Source: Martinezella lusitana (GTDB lineage: Bacteria; Pseudomonadota; Alphaproteobacteria; Rhizobiales; Rhizobiaceae). From it: a DNA stretch of 64,000 nucleotides. Each line of letters starts with the position of its first letter. Position 1 is the first letter of the stretch. Position numbers and translations under genes: made by a program. Below, piece by piece: positions 8,813 to 20,013 of the stretch. The stretch spans positions 1 through 64,000 of the forward strand of contig NZ_WUEY01000017.1 in assembly GCF_010668395.1 (NCBI RefSeq), written 5' to 3'. Under the pieces are notes generated by a model. It saw only the letters and a program-made list of their open reading frames with translations, had not been told where the DNA came from and made no database searches.

Positions 8813-8974
8813 ATGTCTTCGGGTTTGCGCTCGCTCATCGCGCTGTTTGATTCGGTCGGCCACATCGGCTCCGCGGTACGGGCCGCCGAGGAATTCGAAC
8901 GTGCGCGCAACTTCCGCAAGGGCGACTGCCCCGACACAACCGCGGCAAGGGCGACGGCAAGCATCCCGCTTTGA
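8813..8974 (+). CDS. Small hypothetical protein (53 aa)
   Basis: An ORF of 53 codons starting at ATG 8813, with AGGA (8801-8804) 8 bases upstream. The product begins MSSGLRSLIALFDSVGHIGS and continues AVRAAEEFERARNFRKGD. This resembles the short rhizobial proteins with an amphipathic F-x-x-x-G/S-AVR-A helix that sit near the DUF1127 type, but the DUF1127 core itself is not visible. The function is unknown. It could form a two-gene unit with the ORF ending at 8761. Confidence 0.5.
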   Translation: MSSGLRSLIALFDSVGHIGSAVRAAEEFERARNFRKGDCPDTTAARATASIPL

Positions 8975-9057
8975 GATATGAGAGGCGGAATTGCACCGCC
9001 CTGTCGCGCGCTTTCCGGAGACGGGGCCCGCACATCTTGCCCCTCCCCTGCGGATAG

Positions 9058-9930
9058 CTAGTTCGGATCGCCACGATCCTCGTTGGACTGCGCCCAGGAA
9101 AAAGCCTCATCGACTGCCGCGAGCTTTATGGCCTGCCATCCGCAATATTGATCCAGAAAATCACGCGATACCCACATGCGCGTCTTCCGGGCTTCGTCGT
9201 GCCATCCGATGTCTCCGCGCTCGGCCGACTTGCGCAGGAGACGCTGCAAATGGGTTCGCGATATCATGAAATGCGTGGCCAGCGCCCGCGCGTCAAAGCG
9301 GCCGATATCGATTCGATCGCCGCCTTCTCCGGCAAGGTCCAGCTTCGACATGATATGATCGACGACGAGGCCGCCGGCCTCGGTCCAAAGAAACAGGCCG
9401 ACGCATTCGGGCGGATCGCGCCAGACGTCGGTAGCAAGGCAATTGCGCGCCATGCGCGGCTGTGCCAGATCCATCAGCATCGGCGAGGCAACGAGAGCGG
9501 CTGCGCGGCCGCCACCGTCGAGCAAATCGATGGCAGCCAGATTGGCGAGATACCAGCCGAACATCGCCGTGTAGCTGACTTCGGTCGGCACGTAGCGGCG
9601 CGGACGTCGGACAGGCCCCGGAGCCAGCTCCAGGAAACGATAGGTCAGCAGCTCCTCTATGAAGCTCAACACGGTATTGCGGCTGGCAATACGATGGTGG
9701 GTAATGACGTCCCGCAGAGCGACCACGGTAAGCCCCGAGCCCGGGACCGCCGAATCGTATTCAAGATGAAGTGCATAGGCAGTCTGCGTCAGAAGCCAGC
9801 GTTGGTGCGAGGCGAGCATGCGCGCAATCCTCGGACCGCTATCGTAGCGATTGCGCAATGCCTCGGAGAGAAAGCGCAATGACGGCACGAACTTGGGATG
9901 GCGAGCAAGTTGCTCGATAGAAAAGCTCAA
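9058..9930 (-). CDS. Probable DNA-binding regulator with two winged-helix-like segments
   Basis: A 290-residue protein that I do not recognise by name. The start is TTG 9930, supported by GGAGG 5 bases upstream; the first downstream ATG would remove conserved-looking sequence. Residues about 66-115 (LTVVALRDVITHHRIASRNT onward, then a RRPRRYV wing-like stretch) look like a MarR-type winged helix. Residues about 211-250 (RFDARALATHFMISRTHLQR onward) look like a second helix-turn-helix. There is no membrane segment. It is a single gene, with its start facing pepN across a 472-base spacer containing a near-perfect dyad. That arrangement suggests a regulator, possibly autoregulatory; this is inference. 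Confidence 0.6.
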   Translation of the reverse strand: MSFSIEQLARHPKFVPSLRFLSEALRNRYDSGPRIARMLASHQRWLLTQTAYALHLEYDSAVPGSGLTVVALRDVITHHRIASRNTVLSFIEELLTYRFLELAPGPVRRPRRYVPTEVSYTAMFGWYLANLAAIDLLDGGGRAAALVASPMLMDLAQPRMARNCLATDVWRDPPECVGLFLWTEAGGLVVDHIMSKLDLAGEGGDRIDIGRFDARALATHFMISRTHLQRLLRKSAERGDIGWHDEARKTRMWVSRDFLDQYCGWQAIKLAAVDEAFSWAQSNEDRGDPN

Positions 9931-10402
9931 TCGGGCCTCCTTGGGGTGCCCTTCTCAATCTACGACAAAAAGATGATGTTTCATTTTTGTGAACAAATTC
10001 ACCGGAATCGATCATAATTCCGATACCTAATAGCATGCTATAGGTATGCAAGAGCGCTTATATCGCAAGAGGTTAAACAAATAATTTACTTTAAGTTACT
10101 GCTCCGGCGACAGTGGAATATTGATGATACACCTGAACGCTATGGTAGCAATTGCGCCGACAGTTTGCAAATTCAGGCAGAAAGCGGCTTATAACCAGTC
10201 AATATCCATTCAATAATTATCCTCGACCGGGCGACGACGGCGGAGCGCAAAGCGAATACTTATTGTGCCATAACAAAACATGTCGATGCCGCGACATGAC
10301 TTTAACTTTGGTTCAGATTTCGATGTAATGATGCGGCCAGTTTCAGTCCGGAGGAGGGCTTCGGACCGTGCCCGCCATAGCATAGCCTGATCAGGATAGA
10401 CC
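9931..10402. other. Divergent spacer between the regulator gene and pepN
   Basis: A 472-base AT-rich spacer relative to flanking genes, with no supported ORF. It must hold the promoters of both divergent genes. The only clear structure is the dyad at 10023-10047. Confidence 0.5.
10023..10047. promoter_or_regulatory. Long near-perfect palindrome, candidate operator
   Basis: The core AGCATGCT (10032-10039) is self-complementary and is flanked by ATACCTAAT on the left and ATAGGTAT on the right, giving 12-base arms with a single extra A. The ACCT...AGGT ends recall lux-box type dyads, but no LuxR or LuxI gene is in view. It is 93 bases upstream of the minus-strand regulator gene. Confidence 0.4.
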
Positions 10403-13051
10403 ATGCGAACAGATACCGGCCAGATCGTCAATCTGGCAGACTACCGTGCTACCGACTTCGTTCTGGAACGCGTGGACCTTACATTCGATCTGCATCCGAC
10501 CGAGACGAAGGTGGAAGCACGGCTGATCTTTCATCGGCGGGAAGGCACGGATCCAAAGGCGCCGCTCGTGCTGGACGGCGATGAGCTGGTGCTGTCCGGG
10601 CTGCTGCTCGACCAGGTCGAACTCCCCGCCGCGCAATATGATGCAACTCCCGAAAGCCTGACCGTCCGTGACCTGCCGGAAGCTGCGCCCTTCGAGCTGA
10701 CGATCACGACCGTCATCAATCCGGAGGCCAACACGCAGCTGATGGGCCTCTATCGCACCGGCGGCATCTATTGCACGCAATGCGAAGCCGAGGGTTTCCG
10801 CCGCATCACCTATTTCCCCGATCGGCCGGACGTTCTCGCGCCCTATACGGTCAACATCATCGCCGACAAGGCGGCAAACCCGCTGCTGCTGTCGAACGGC
10901 AATTTCCTCGGCGGCGCCGGTTATGGCGAAGGCAAGCATTTCGCGGCCTGGTTCGATCCGCATCCGAAGCCGAGCTATCTCTTCGCGCTTGTCGCCGGCG
11001 ACCTCGGCGTAGTCGAAGATGCGTTTACGACCGCATCCGGCCGCGAAGTCGCGCTGAAGATCTACGTCGAGCACGGCAAGGAGCCGCGCGCCGCCTATGC
11101 CATGGATGCGCTGAAGCGTTCGATGAAGTGGGACGAAGAGCGGTTCGGGCGCGAATACGATCTCGACATCTTCATGATCGTCGCCGTGTCGGACTTCAAC
11201 ATGGGGGCGATGGAGAACAAGGGTCTCAACGTCTTCAACGACAAATATGTGCTGGCCGACCCGGAGACGGCGACCGACGCCGATTACGCCAATATCGAAG
11301 CGATCATCGCGCACGAATATTTCCACAACTGGACAGGCAATCGCATCACCTGCCGCGACTGGTTCCAGCTCTGCCTCAAGGAAGGTCTGACCGTCTATCG
11401 CGATCACGAGTTTTCCGCCGACCAGCGCTCGCGCCCGGTCAAGCGCATTGCCGAAGTCCGGCACCTGAAATCGGAACAGTTTCCGGAGGACAGCGGCCCC
11501 CTCGCCCACCCGGTTCGCCCGACGAAATACCGGGAAATCAACAACTTCTACACGACAACAGTCTATGAGAAGGGCAGCGAAGTCACCCGCATGATCGCGA
11601 CGCTGCTCGGCCGCGACCTGTTCAAGAAGGGCATGGACCTCTATTTCGACCGGCATGACGGACAGGCTGTCACGATCGAAGATTTCGTCAGATGCTTCGA
11701 GGATGTCAGCGGCCGCGACCTTGCGCAATTCTCGCTGTGGTACCATCAGGCCGGTACGCCCCTCGTAACCGCCTCGGGCGCCTATGACGCCGACGGCAAG
11801 ACATTCACGCTGTCGCTCGAGCAGATGGTGCCGGCAACACCGGGCCAGACGGTCAAAAAGCCGATGCACATTCCGCTGCGCATGGGCTTGCTCGCCGAAG
11901 ACGGTTCCGCGATCGTTCCTGCGTCCGTGACCGGGGCGGAGCTCACCGGCGATGTATTGCACCTGACGAAGAAGGCGCAGACGGTCACCTTCCACGGCAT
12001 TCCCTCGCGGCCGGTTCTGTCTCTCAATCGCAGCTTCTCGACGCCGATCAACCTGCAATTCAGCCAGAGCGCGCACGATCTCGCGCTGATCGCCCGCTAC
12101 GAGACCGATCATTTCGCCCGCTGGCAGGCACTGATCGACCTCGGCCTGCCCAATCTGCTGCAGGCGGCGCGCGATGCGCGCCAGGGCCTCGATATCAAAT
12201 GCGATTCCGCCTTCATCGACGCGTTGCTCGCAGCTGCGGCCGACGAAAGCCTGGAACCGGCATTCCGGGCTCAGGCGCTCGCCCTCCCGAGCGAATCCGA
12301 CATCGCTCGCGAGCTTGGCGGCAATAACGACCCAGACGCCATCCATGCCGCGCGCCAGACGATCATCAAGCGGGTCGCGGAGGCTGGAAAAGATGTGTTT
12401 GCTGCGCTCTACGACAGCTTGCAGACACCCGGCCCGTTCACTCCGGATGCGGCAAGCGCCGGCCGGCGCGCATTGCGCAACGCGGCGCTCAGCTACCTCT
12501 CTCAGCTGGACGAGGCGCCGGCGCGAGCGAAGGCAGCCTATGACGCCGCCAACAACATGACCGATCTCAGCGCCGCACTCACCATCCTCGCTCAGCGCTT
12601 CCCGGATACGGCCGAGACGGCAGCGGCACTTGCGCACTTCCGCGACCGCTTCGCGGACAATGCGCTCGTCATCGACAAATGGCTCGCCATTCAGGCTGCT
12701 ATCCCCGGCGCAGGCGCGCTGGAGCGCATCCGGCTGCTGATGGAAACGCCGCTGTTCAAGCGCACCAATCCGAACCGCGTACGGTCGCTCGTCGGCACTT
12801 TCGCCTTCGCGAACCCGACCGGTTTCGGCCGGGCAGACGGCGCCGGATACAATTTCCTGGCCGACGAGATCCTGGAAATCGACCAGCGCAACCCACAGCT
12901 TGCGGCCCGCATCCTGACGTCGATGCGCTCCTGGCGCCTGCTGGAGCCGGTGCGCGCCGATCATGCCCGCTCGGCACTGATGCGCATCGAGCGCGCAAGC
13001 GGCCTTTCGACCGACGTGCGCGACATCGTGGACCGCATTCTCAAGGAGTGA
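10403..13051 (+). CDS. pepN: Aminopeptidase N (M1 family zinc metallopeptidase)
   Basis: An 882-residue cytosolic enzyme that removes N-terminal residues from peptides, of normal PepN length. ATG 10403 has AGGA 6 bases upstream. The substrate-binding exopeptidase motif GAMEN is at residues 268-272, and the zinc site HEYFH at 304-308 is completed by E327 (KEGLTVYRDHEF). A C-terminal helical domain typical of E. coli-type PepN follows, ending with DIVDRILKE. It is a single-gene unit, with its own terminator at 13077-13104. Confidence 0.97.
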   Translation: MRTDTGQIVNLADYRATDFVLERVDLTFDLHPTETKVEARLIFHRREGTDPKAPLVLDGDELVLSGLLLDQVELPAAQYDATPESLTVRDLPEAAPFELTITTVINPEANTQLMGLYRTGGIYCTQCEAEGFRRITYFPDRPDVLAPYTVNIIADKAANPLLLSNGNFLGGAGYGEGKHFAAWFDPHPKPSYLFALVAGDLGVVEDAFTTASGREVALKIYVEHGKEPRAAYAMDALKRSMKWDEERFGREYDLDIFMIVAVSDFNMGAMENKGLNVFNDKYVLADPETATDADYANIEAIIAHEYFHNWTGNRITCRDWFQLCLKEGLTVYRDHEFSADQRSRPVKRIAEVRHLKSEQFPEDSGPLAHPVRPTKYREINNFYTTTVYEKGSEVTRMIATLLGRDLFKKGMDLYFDRHDGQAVTIEDFVRCFEDVSGRDLAQFSLWYHQAGTPLVTASGAYDADGKTFTLSLEQMVPATPGQTVKKPMHIPLRMGLLAEDGSAIVPASVTGAELTGDVLHLTKKAQTVTFHGIPSRPVLSLNRSFSTPINLQFSQSAHDLALIARYETDHFARWQALIDLGLPNLLQAARDARQGLDIKCDSAFIDALLAAAADESLEPAFRAQALALPSESDIARELGGNNDPDAIHAARQTIIKRVAEAGKDVFAALYDSLQTPGPFTPDAASAGRRALRNAALSYLSQLDEAPARAKAAYDAANNMTDLSAALTILAQRFPDTAETAAALAHFRDRFADNALVIDKWLAIQAAIPGAGALERIRLLMETPLFKRTNPNRVRSLVGTFAFANPTGFGRADGAGYNFLADEILEIDQRNPQLAARILTSMRSWRLLEPVRADHARSALMRIERASGLSTDVRDIVDRILKE

Positions 13052-13076
13052 TTTCGGTCGCTCCGCATGCCGATTT

Positions 13077-13104
13077 AAAAGGCCGATGTGCATCGGCCTT
13101 TTCA
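13077..13104 (+). terminator. Rho-independent terminator of pepN
   Basis: Twelve-base arms AAAAGGCCGATG (13077-13088) and CATCGGCCTTTT (13091-13102) form a long stem ending in a T-run. The A/T ends make it potentially bidirectional. Confidence 0.85.
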
Positions 13105-13172
13105 TCCTCAGCGAGTCCCGAATTCGCGCAACTTACCGCTGCGTGTGCAAATCATGCTGAAATCGCAGATGG

Positions 13173-13187
13173 TTAAGAAAGTTTTAC
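13173..13187 (+). promoter_or_regulatory. Candidate CtrA-type box upstream of pleC
   Basis: TTAA (13173-13176), a 7-base spacer and TTAC (13184-13187) match seven of the eight positions of the alphaproteobacterial CtrA consensus TTAA-N7-TTAA. It lies 93 bases upstream of the kinase start. Such short motifs occur by chance, so this is only suggestive. Confidence 0.3.
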
Positions 13188-13280
13188 CTCACCCTCTGGA
13201 CAAGCCGAATCGCGAATGATTCATTAAGGCAGATTCGGGCGAGCGGCGCAGCGAATCACACGAGGGACAAGGCTAAAGCG

Positions 13281-15596
<2,316 letters not shown>

Positions 15597-18557
15597 TCAG
15601 TTTCCAACCGTCGCCTGGAAAATCTTGCGCACCGCCTTCGACAAGCGCTTCAATTCTGCTTCCAGCGTGCGGATATCCGGGCAGTCGCCGGCGCGGCAGA
15701 CGAGCTCGATCAGCCCCGAGGGCGCATTTTGCGGATCGAACGAACCGTCGATGCAGAGCCGAATGAGCTGCGACAGCTCCGTATAGAGATGCAGAGCCTC
15801 CAGGCAGACGTCCAGGTCGTTGCGGTCCATCAGGCTGCCGCCGAGCAGTTTCAGCGCTTCCGCCGTGCTGAGCCCGTTCGCATCGATGCCGACACCGCGC
15901 TCCGGCGCGATCAGCCGCAAATATTGCGCGATGAATTCGATGTCGATCAGCCCGCCGGGAATAAGCTTCAGGTCCCAGATGTTTTCGGGCGGCTTTTCCT
16001 GTTCGATGAGACCGCGCATCTCGCGAACGTCCTTGGCGATCTTGGCGACGTCCCTCTTTGCCGAAAGAACCTCGCCAATGACGCGCTCGGCATCGTTCAC
16101 CAGTTCCTCGTCGCCGCCGATCAGCCGCGCCCGAGAGAGCGCCATGTGCTCCCAGGTCCAGGCTTCGGTGCGTTGGTATTTCTCGAAGGCGTTGATGCGG
16201 GTGGCGACAGGTCCCTTGTTGCCCGAGGGGCGCAGGCGCATGTCCACCTCGTAGAGGATACCTTCGGCCGTCGGGGCCGAGAGGGCGGCAATCAGGCGCT
16301 GGGTGATCCGCGTGAAATAACGCGTGGCATCGAGCGGTTTCGGACCATCGGATTCGCCGGCCGTGTCGTCGTAATCGTAGAGCAGGATGATATCGATATC
16401 CGATCCCGCCGTCAGCTCGAAACTGCCGAGCTTGCCCATGCCGACGACGGCGACGCGGCCGCCGGGATATTCGCCATGGGCCGAGCGGATTTCCTTCATC
16501 ACCGCATCCAGCGCCGCCTCGACGATCAGATCGGCGAGATAGGTGAAGGCGCGGGCGGCCATCTGGCCGCCGATCGCGCCCGTCAGCAGGCGAATGCCGA
16601 TCAGGAAGCGCTGCTCGGATGCGAAGATGCGCAGGCGGTCCAGCACCTCTTCATAATGCCGTGCAGGCGCCAGGAAGCTCCTGATGCGCTCCGCCAGATA
16701 GTCGCGCGTCGGCAGTTCGGCCATGAGGCCCGGATCCAGCATGCCGTCGAAAACATGCGGCTTGGCTGCGATGATCTCGGCAAGACGCGGCGCCGAAGAC
16801 ATGATGTTGACGATGAGGGAGAGCAACGCCGGGTTCGTGCCGAGCAGCGAGAACAGCTGAATGCCCGCCGGCAGGCCGGAGATGAAGCTGTCGAAGCGCA
16901 GCAGCGCCTCATCCGCACGCTTGCTCTCGCCGAAGACCCGCAACAGCTCCGGCGTCAATTCCGTCAGCCGCTCGCGCGCCTCCACCGATTGCGTGGCGCG
17001 ATATCGCCCATAATGCCAGGTGCGGATGACGTTGGCGATGTCGGACGGCCTTTCGAAGCCCAGGCGGCGCAGCGTCTCCAGCGTGTCGGGGTCGTCGCCC
17101 TGACCGGTGAAGACCAGATTGCCCGTTTCGGACGACAGTTTCGTCTCCTGCTCGAACAGGCGCGCATAGCGGCGCTCGACGGCCCTCAACGTCGTCACCA
17201 GCGCCTCGGAGAAAGCCGATACATCGGCAAAACCCATCATGAAGGCGATACGCCGGAGTTCCACATCCGTTTCCGGAAGCAGATGCGTCTGCTCGTCGCG
17301 CACCATCTGGATGCGATGTTCGACATCGCGCAGGAACCAGTAGGCCGATGTCAGCTCGTTGCGCGTTTCGGCGTCGATCCACTTCGCATCCGTCAATTCG
17401 GCAAGCGTCCGCTCCGTCGACCGGCTGCGTAGCGCAGGCATACGGCCGCCGGCGATCAGCTGCTGGGTCTGCACGAAAAACTCGATCTCGCGAATGCCGC
17501 CGCGGCCAAGCTTGACGTTGTGACCCTTGACCGCGATCGCACCGTGCCCCTTGTGCACATGGATCTGACGCTTAATGGAATGGATGTCGGCGATCGCGGC
17601 GTAGTCCAGATATTTGCGGAAGACGAAGGGCACGAGATCGCGGATGAAGGCCTGACCGGCGGCAAGATCGCCGCCGACGGCTCGCGCCTTGATGAAGGCG
17701 GCACGCTCCCAGTTCTGGCCCCTGCCCTCATAATAGATCATCGCGGCATCGACCGGGATCGCAAGCGGCGTCGAGCCGGGATCGGGGCGCAGGCGCAGGT
17801 CGGTGCGGAAGACATAGCCATCCGCCGTGCGCTCCTGCAGGATGCGCACCAGCCGCCGCATCAGCCGCGGAAAGATGTCGATGGCGTCATCCGGATCGGG
17901 GACAATGCCCGCCGTCTCGTCGAAGAAGACGACCAGGTCGATATCGGAGGAATAGTTCAGCTCCTCGGCGCCGAGCTTGCCCATGCCCAGCACGATCAGC
18001 CCCGATTTCTCGCTTGGGACGGCCGGATCGGGAACGGAAATCTTGCCAGCTTCGTGCGACGACAGCAGCAGATGGTCGATCGCCGCGGAAATCGAGGCCT
18101 CCGCAAGCCTGCTCAGCCAGCGGGTCGTCGTCTTGCCATCATAAATTCGGGCAAGGTCGGCAAGCGCGACGAGAAAGGCGGCACGGCGCTTGGCGACGCG
18201 CAGACGGCTCATCACCTCGGATTCCGATGGCGAGGGATTCCCTTCCTCCGCCGGCAGCCATGCGCGTCGAGCGTCTTCGACCAGCGCTTCTATCTGCGGC
18301 GACAACGGCTTCTCGATGGCGGCAACGAGCAGCGGCGGTTCGAGATTGGCGATGTCGCGCAAATGGGGGGACAAGGTGAGCGCCGCGACAATGAAATCCC
18401 GCAGCGCGCTTTCGCCAGCCAGCAGATTGGCGACGGCGGGTTCGCTCCCGCCGATCTGCTTGAGGTCGGCCAGCGCGGACTTCGTCTCCGTCTGGTTCAA
18501 CGGCCGCAATCGCCCGGACGGAACATCCCGCAGCCAATCGCTTTGCGTCGTCGTCAT
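15597..18557 (-). CDS. glnE: Bifunctional glutamine synthetase adenylyltransferase/adenylyl-removing enzyme
   Basis: A 986-residue cytosolic enzyme that adenylylates glutamine synthetase and removes the AMP in response to nitrogen status via PII. Two nucleotidyltransferase domains are visible: GMGKLGAEELNYSSDIDLVV (about 191-210, deadenylylating half) and GMGKLGSFELTAGSDIDIIL (about 706-725, adenylylating half). Each has the paired Asp metal ligands (DID). The ATG at 18557 has GGGGAG 6 bases upstream. It begins only 40 bases after the stop of the kinase gene upstream, so it is likely transcribed with that two-component pair. Its stop TGA touches the pleC stop, with no terminator between. Confidence 0.96.
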   Translation of the reverse strand: MTTTQSDWLRDVPSGRLRPLNQTETKSALADLKQIGGSEPAVANLLAGESALRDFIVAALTLSPHLRDIANLEPPLLVAAIEKPLSPQIEALVEDARRAWLPAEEGNPSPSESEVMSRLRVAKRRAAFLVALADLARIYDGKTTTRWLSRLAEASISAAIDHLLLSSHEAGKISVPDPAVPSEKSGLIVLGMGKLGAEELNYSSDIDLVVFFDETAGIVPDPDDAIDIFPRLMRRLVRILQERTADGYVFRTDLRLRPDPGSTPLAIPVDAAMIYYEGRGQNWERAAFIKARAVGGDLAAGQAFIRDLVPFVFRKYLDYAAIADIHSIKRQIHVHKGHGAIAVKGHNVKLGRGGIREIEFFVQTQQLIAGGRMPALRSRSTERTLAELTDAKWIDAETRNELTSAYWFLRDVEHRIQMVRDEQTHLLPETDVELRRIAFMMGFADVSAFSEALVTTLRAVERRYARLFEQETKLSSETGNLVFTGQGDDPDTLETLRRLGFERPSDIANVIRTWHYGRYRATQSVEARERLTELTPELLRVFGESKRADEALLRFDSFISGLPAGIQLFSLLGTNPALLSLIVNIMSSAPRLAEIIAAKPHVFDGMLDPGLMAELPTRDYLAERIRSFLAPARHYEEVLDRLRIFASEQRFLIGIRLLTGAIGGQMAARAFTYLADLIVEAALDAVMKEIRSAHGEYPGGRVAVVGMGKLGSFELTAGSDIDIILLYDYDDTAGESDGPKPLDATRYFTRITQRLIAALSAPTAEGILYEVDMRLRPSGNKGPVATRINAFEKYQRTEAWTWEHMALSRARLIGGDEELVNDAERVIGEVLSAKRDVAKIAKDVREMRGLIEQEKPPENIWDLKLIPGGLIDIEFIAQYLRLIAPERGVGIDANGLSTAEALKLLGGSLMDRNDLDVCLEALHLYTELSQLIRLCIDGSFDPQNAPSGLIELVCRAGDCPDIRTLEAELKRLSKAVRKIFQATVGN

Positions 18558-18597
18558 GCAGTTCTCCCCAACAGCAAGCGGATACTGCAGGATTAAC

Positions 18598-20013
18598 CTA
18601 TTGTTTCTGCATGGGGAAGATCATGGTGACCGTTAATCCCTTGGCGTCGGGACTTTCAGGATCGGTATGGGAAAGCTCCAGCCGGCCGCCATGCAGCTCC
18701 ATGACGGCCTCCACCAGCGAGAGGCCAAGGCCGGTTCCCGGCTTCGAGCGGCTCTCGTCGAGGCGGAAGAAACGCTTGACCACGTCGGCGCGCTGATGGG
18801 CGGGAATACCGGGGCCATGGTCGGCCACGGCGAGCGTGACCGCATCATGGGTGCGCGCCAGCTTGAATTTGATCGTCTGCTCGCCGTTGCAGCCCGTCGC
18901 GTATTTGAGAGCATTGTCGATGAGGTTGAAGAGGGCCTGGCCGATCAGTTCGCGATTGCCCTGCACCTCGACATCGGGTTCGATGTCGGCCGTCAGCGCC
19001 AGTCCCACTTCTTCTGCGACCGGCTCATAGAGCTCGGCCGTGTCGGCGACGATGGACGAAAGATCGACACCGGTCATCTCGGCGGCAACCGATCCCGCCT
19101 CGACGCGCGAAATCATCAAGAGTGCATTGAAGGTGCGGATCAGCTGGTCGGATTCGCCGATGATGCCCTCGAGCGCGGTACGGCGACCCTCGCTGTCAGC
19201 ATTGTCGAGCGCATCGGCGGCCTTGTTGCGCAGGCGTGTCAGCGGCGTCTTCAGGTCGTGCGCTATATTGTCGGAAACCTGCCGAAGCCCTTCGTTCAGC
19301 TTCTCGATGCGCCCCAGCATGGCGTTCAGCGACGCCGACATGCGGTCGAATTCGTCACCGGAACCGCCGACAGGCAGGCGCTGCGAGAGGTCACCGGCCA
19401 TGATCTTGCGGCTGGCGGCCGTCATCCGGTCTATGCGCTTCAACGCATTGCGGCCGATGCCGAACCAGATGACCAGTGCGCCAAGACCCATGATCGCCAG
19501 AGCCAGCATCAGCGCCTGGCGCACCAGCACACGAAAACGCTCCGGCTCGCCAAGGTCGCGGCCGATCAGGATGCGCAGACCGTTGTCGAGGATGAAGATA
19601 TTGGCGATCGCCAGATGCTGGCGCTCCGGATCATTGGAGGCATCCGTATAGCGCTCATAGATGAACGGCAGCTCCGTCCAGCCTGCCTGGCCGAGCACGC
19701 CGGGCTGCACGGACGCGACGTTGCCGGCAAGGATATCGCCCGAGGGACCGGCAATGACATAGAGATTGGCGCCCGGCTGACGCGCGCGACGTTCCATCGT
19801 GCGCAGAAGCAGATTCAGCCCGCCGATGTCGTAGGCGCGCTTGACCTGATTGACCTCCTGCTGGACGGCATCGCGGATCTGCCCCGTCAGCAGCCGTTCG
19901 GACATGGCCGTGACGTAGAAAACCAGCGTCGCGGCACAAAGCGCAAAAAGAAGGATGTAGAGGGCGGAAAGGCGGACTGCTGTGGACTTGAAGAGGACGC
20001 GAAAGCGACTCAT
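18598..20013 (-). CDS. Two-component sensor histidine kinase (OmpR-partner class)
   Basis: A 471-residue inner-membrane kinase. TM1 is near residues 14-37 and TM2 near 166-187, with a periplasmic sensor domain of about 130 residues between them. A HAMP linker (about 188-245) follows. The HisKA box is SDNIAHDLKTPLTRLRN with H252, and the ATPase motifs are DNALKYA, DHGPGIP and GTGLGLSLV. The gene overlaps the response regulator gene by 4 bases (ATGA), which makes them a cognate pair. glnE follows after 40 bases. The signal sensed is not evident; the nearby periplasmic protease gene hints at an envelope cue, but a terminator separates them. Confidence 0.92.
   Translation of the reverse strand: MSRFRVLFKSTAVRLSALYILLFALCAATLVFYVTAMSERLLTGQIRDAVQQEVNQVKRAYDIGGLNLLLRTMERRARQPGANLYVIAGPSGDILAGNVASVQPGVLGQAGWTELPFIYERYTDASNDPERQHLAIANIFILDNGLRILIGRDLGEPERFRVLVRQALMLALAIMGLGALVIWFGIGRNALKRIDRMTAASRKIMAGDLSQRLPVGGSGDEFDRMSASLNAMLGRIEKLNEGLRQVSDNIAHDLKTPLTRLRNKAADALDNADSEGRRTALEGIIGESDQLIRTFNALLMISRVEAGSVAAEMTGVDLSSIVADTAELYEPVAEEVGLALTADIEPDVEVQGNRELIGQALFNLIDNALKYATGCNGEQTIKFKLARTHDAVTLAVADHGPGIPAHQRADVVKRFFRLDESRSKPGTGLGLSLVEAVMELHGGRLELSHTDPESPDAKGLTVTMIFPMQKQ

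Noticed and set aside
8593..9033. A 146-codon minus-strand frame opposite the two small ORFs
   Set aside because: It lacks a convincing start signal and shows no recognisable fold, but its presence lowers confidence in the plus-strand ORFs.
10391..13105. A 904-codon open frame on the minus strand opposite pepN
   Set aside because: It mirrors pepN, which has all zinc-peptidase motifs. The antisense product is Arg/Gly/Leu-rich without motifs, as expected from GC-rich third positions.
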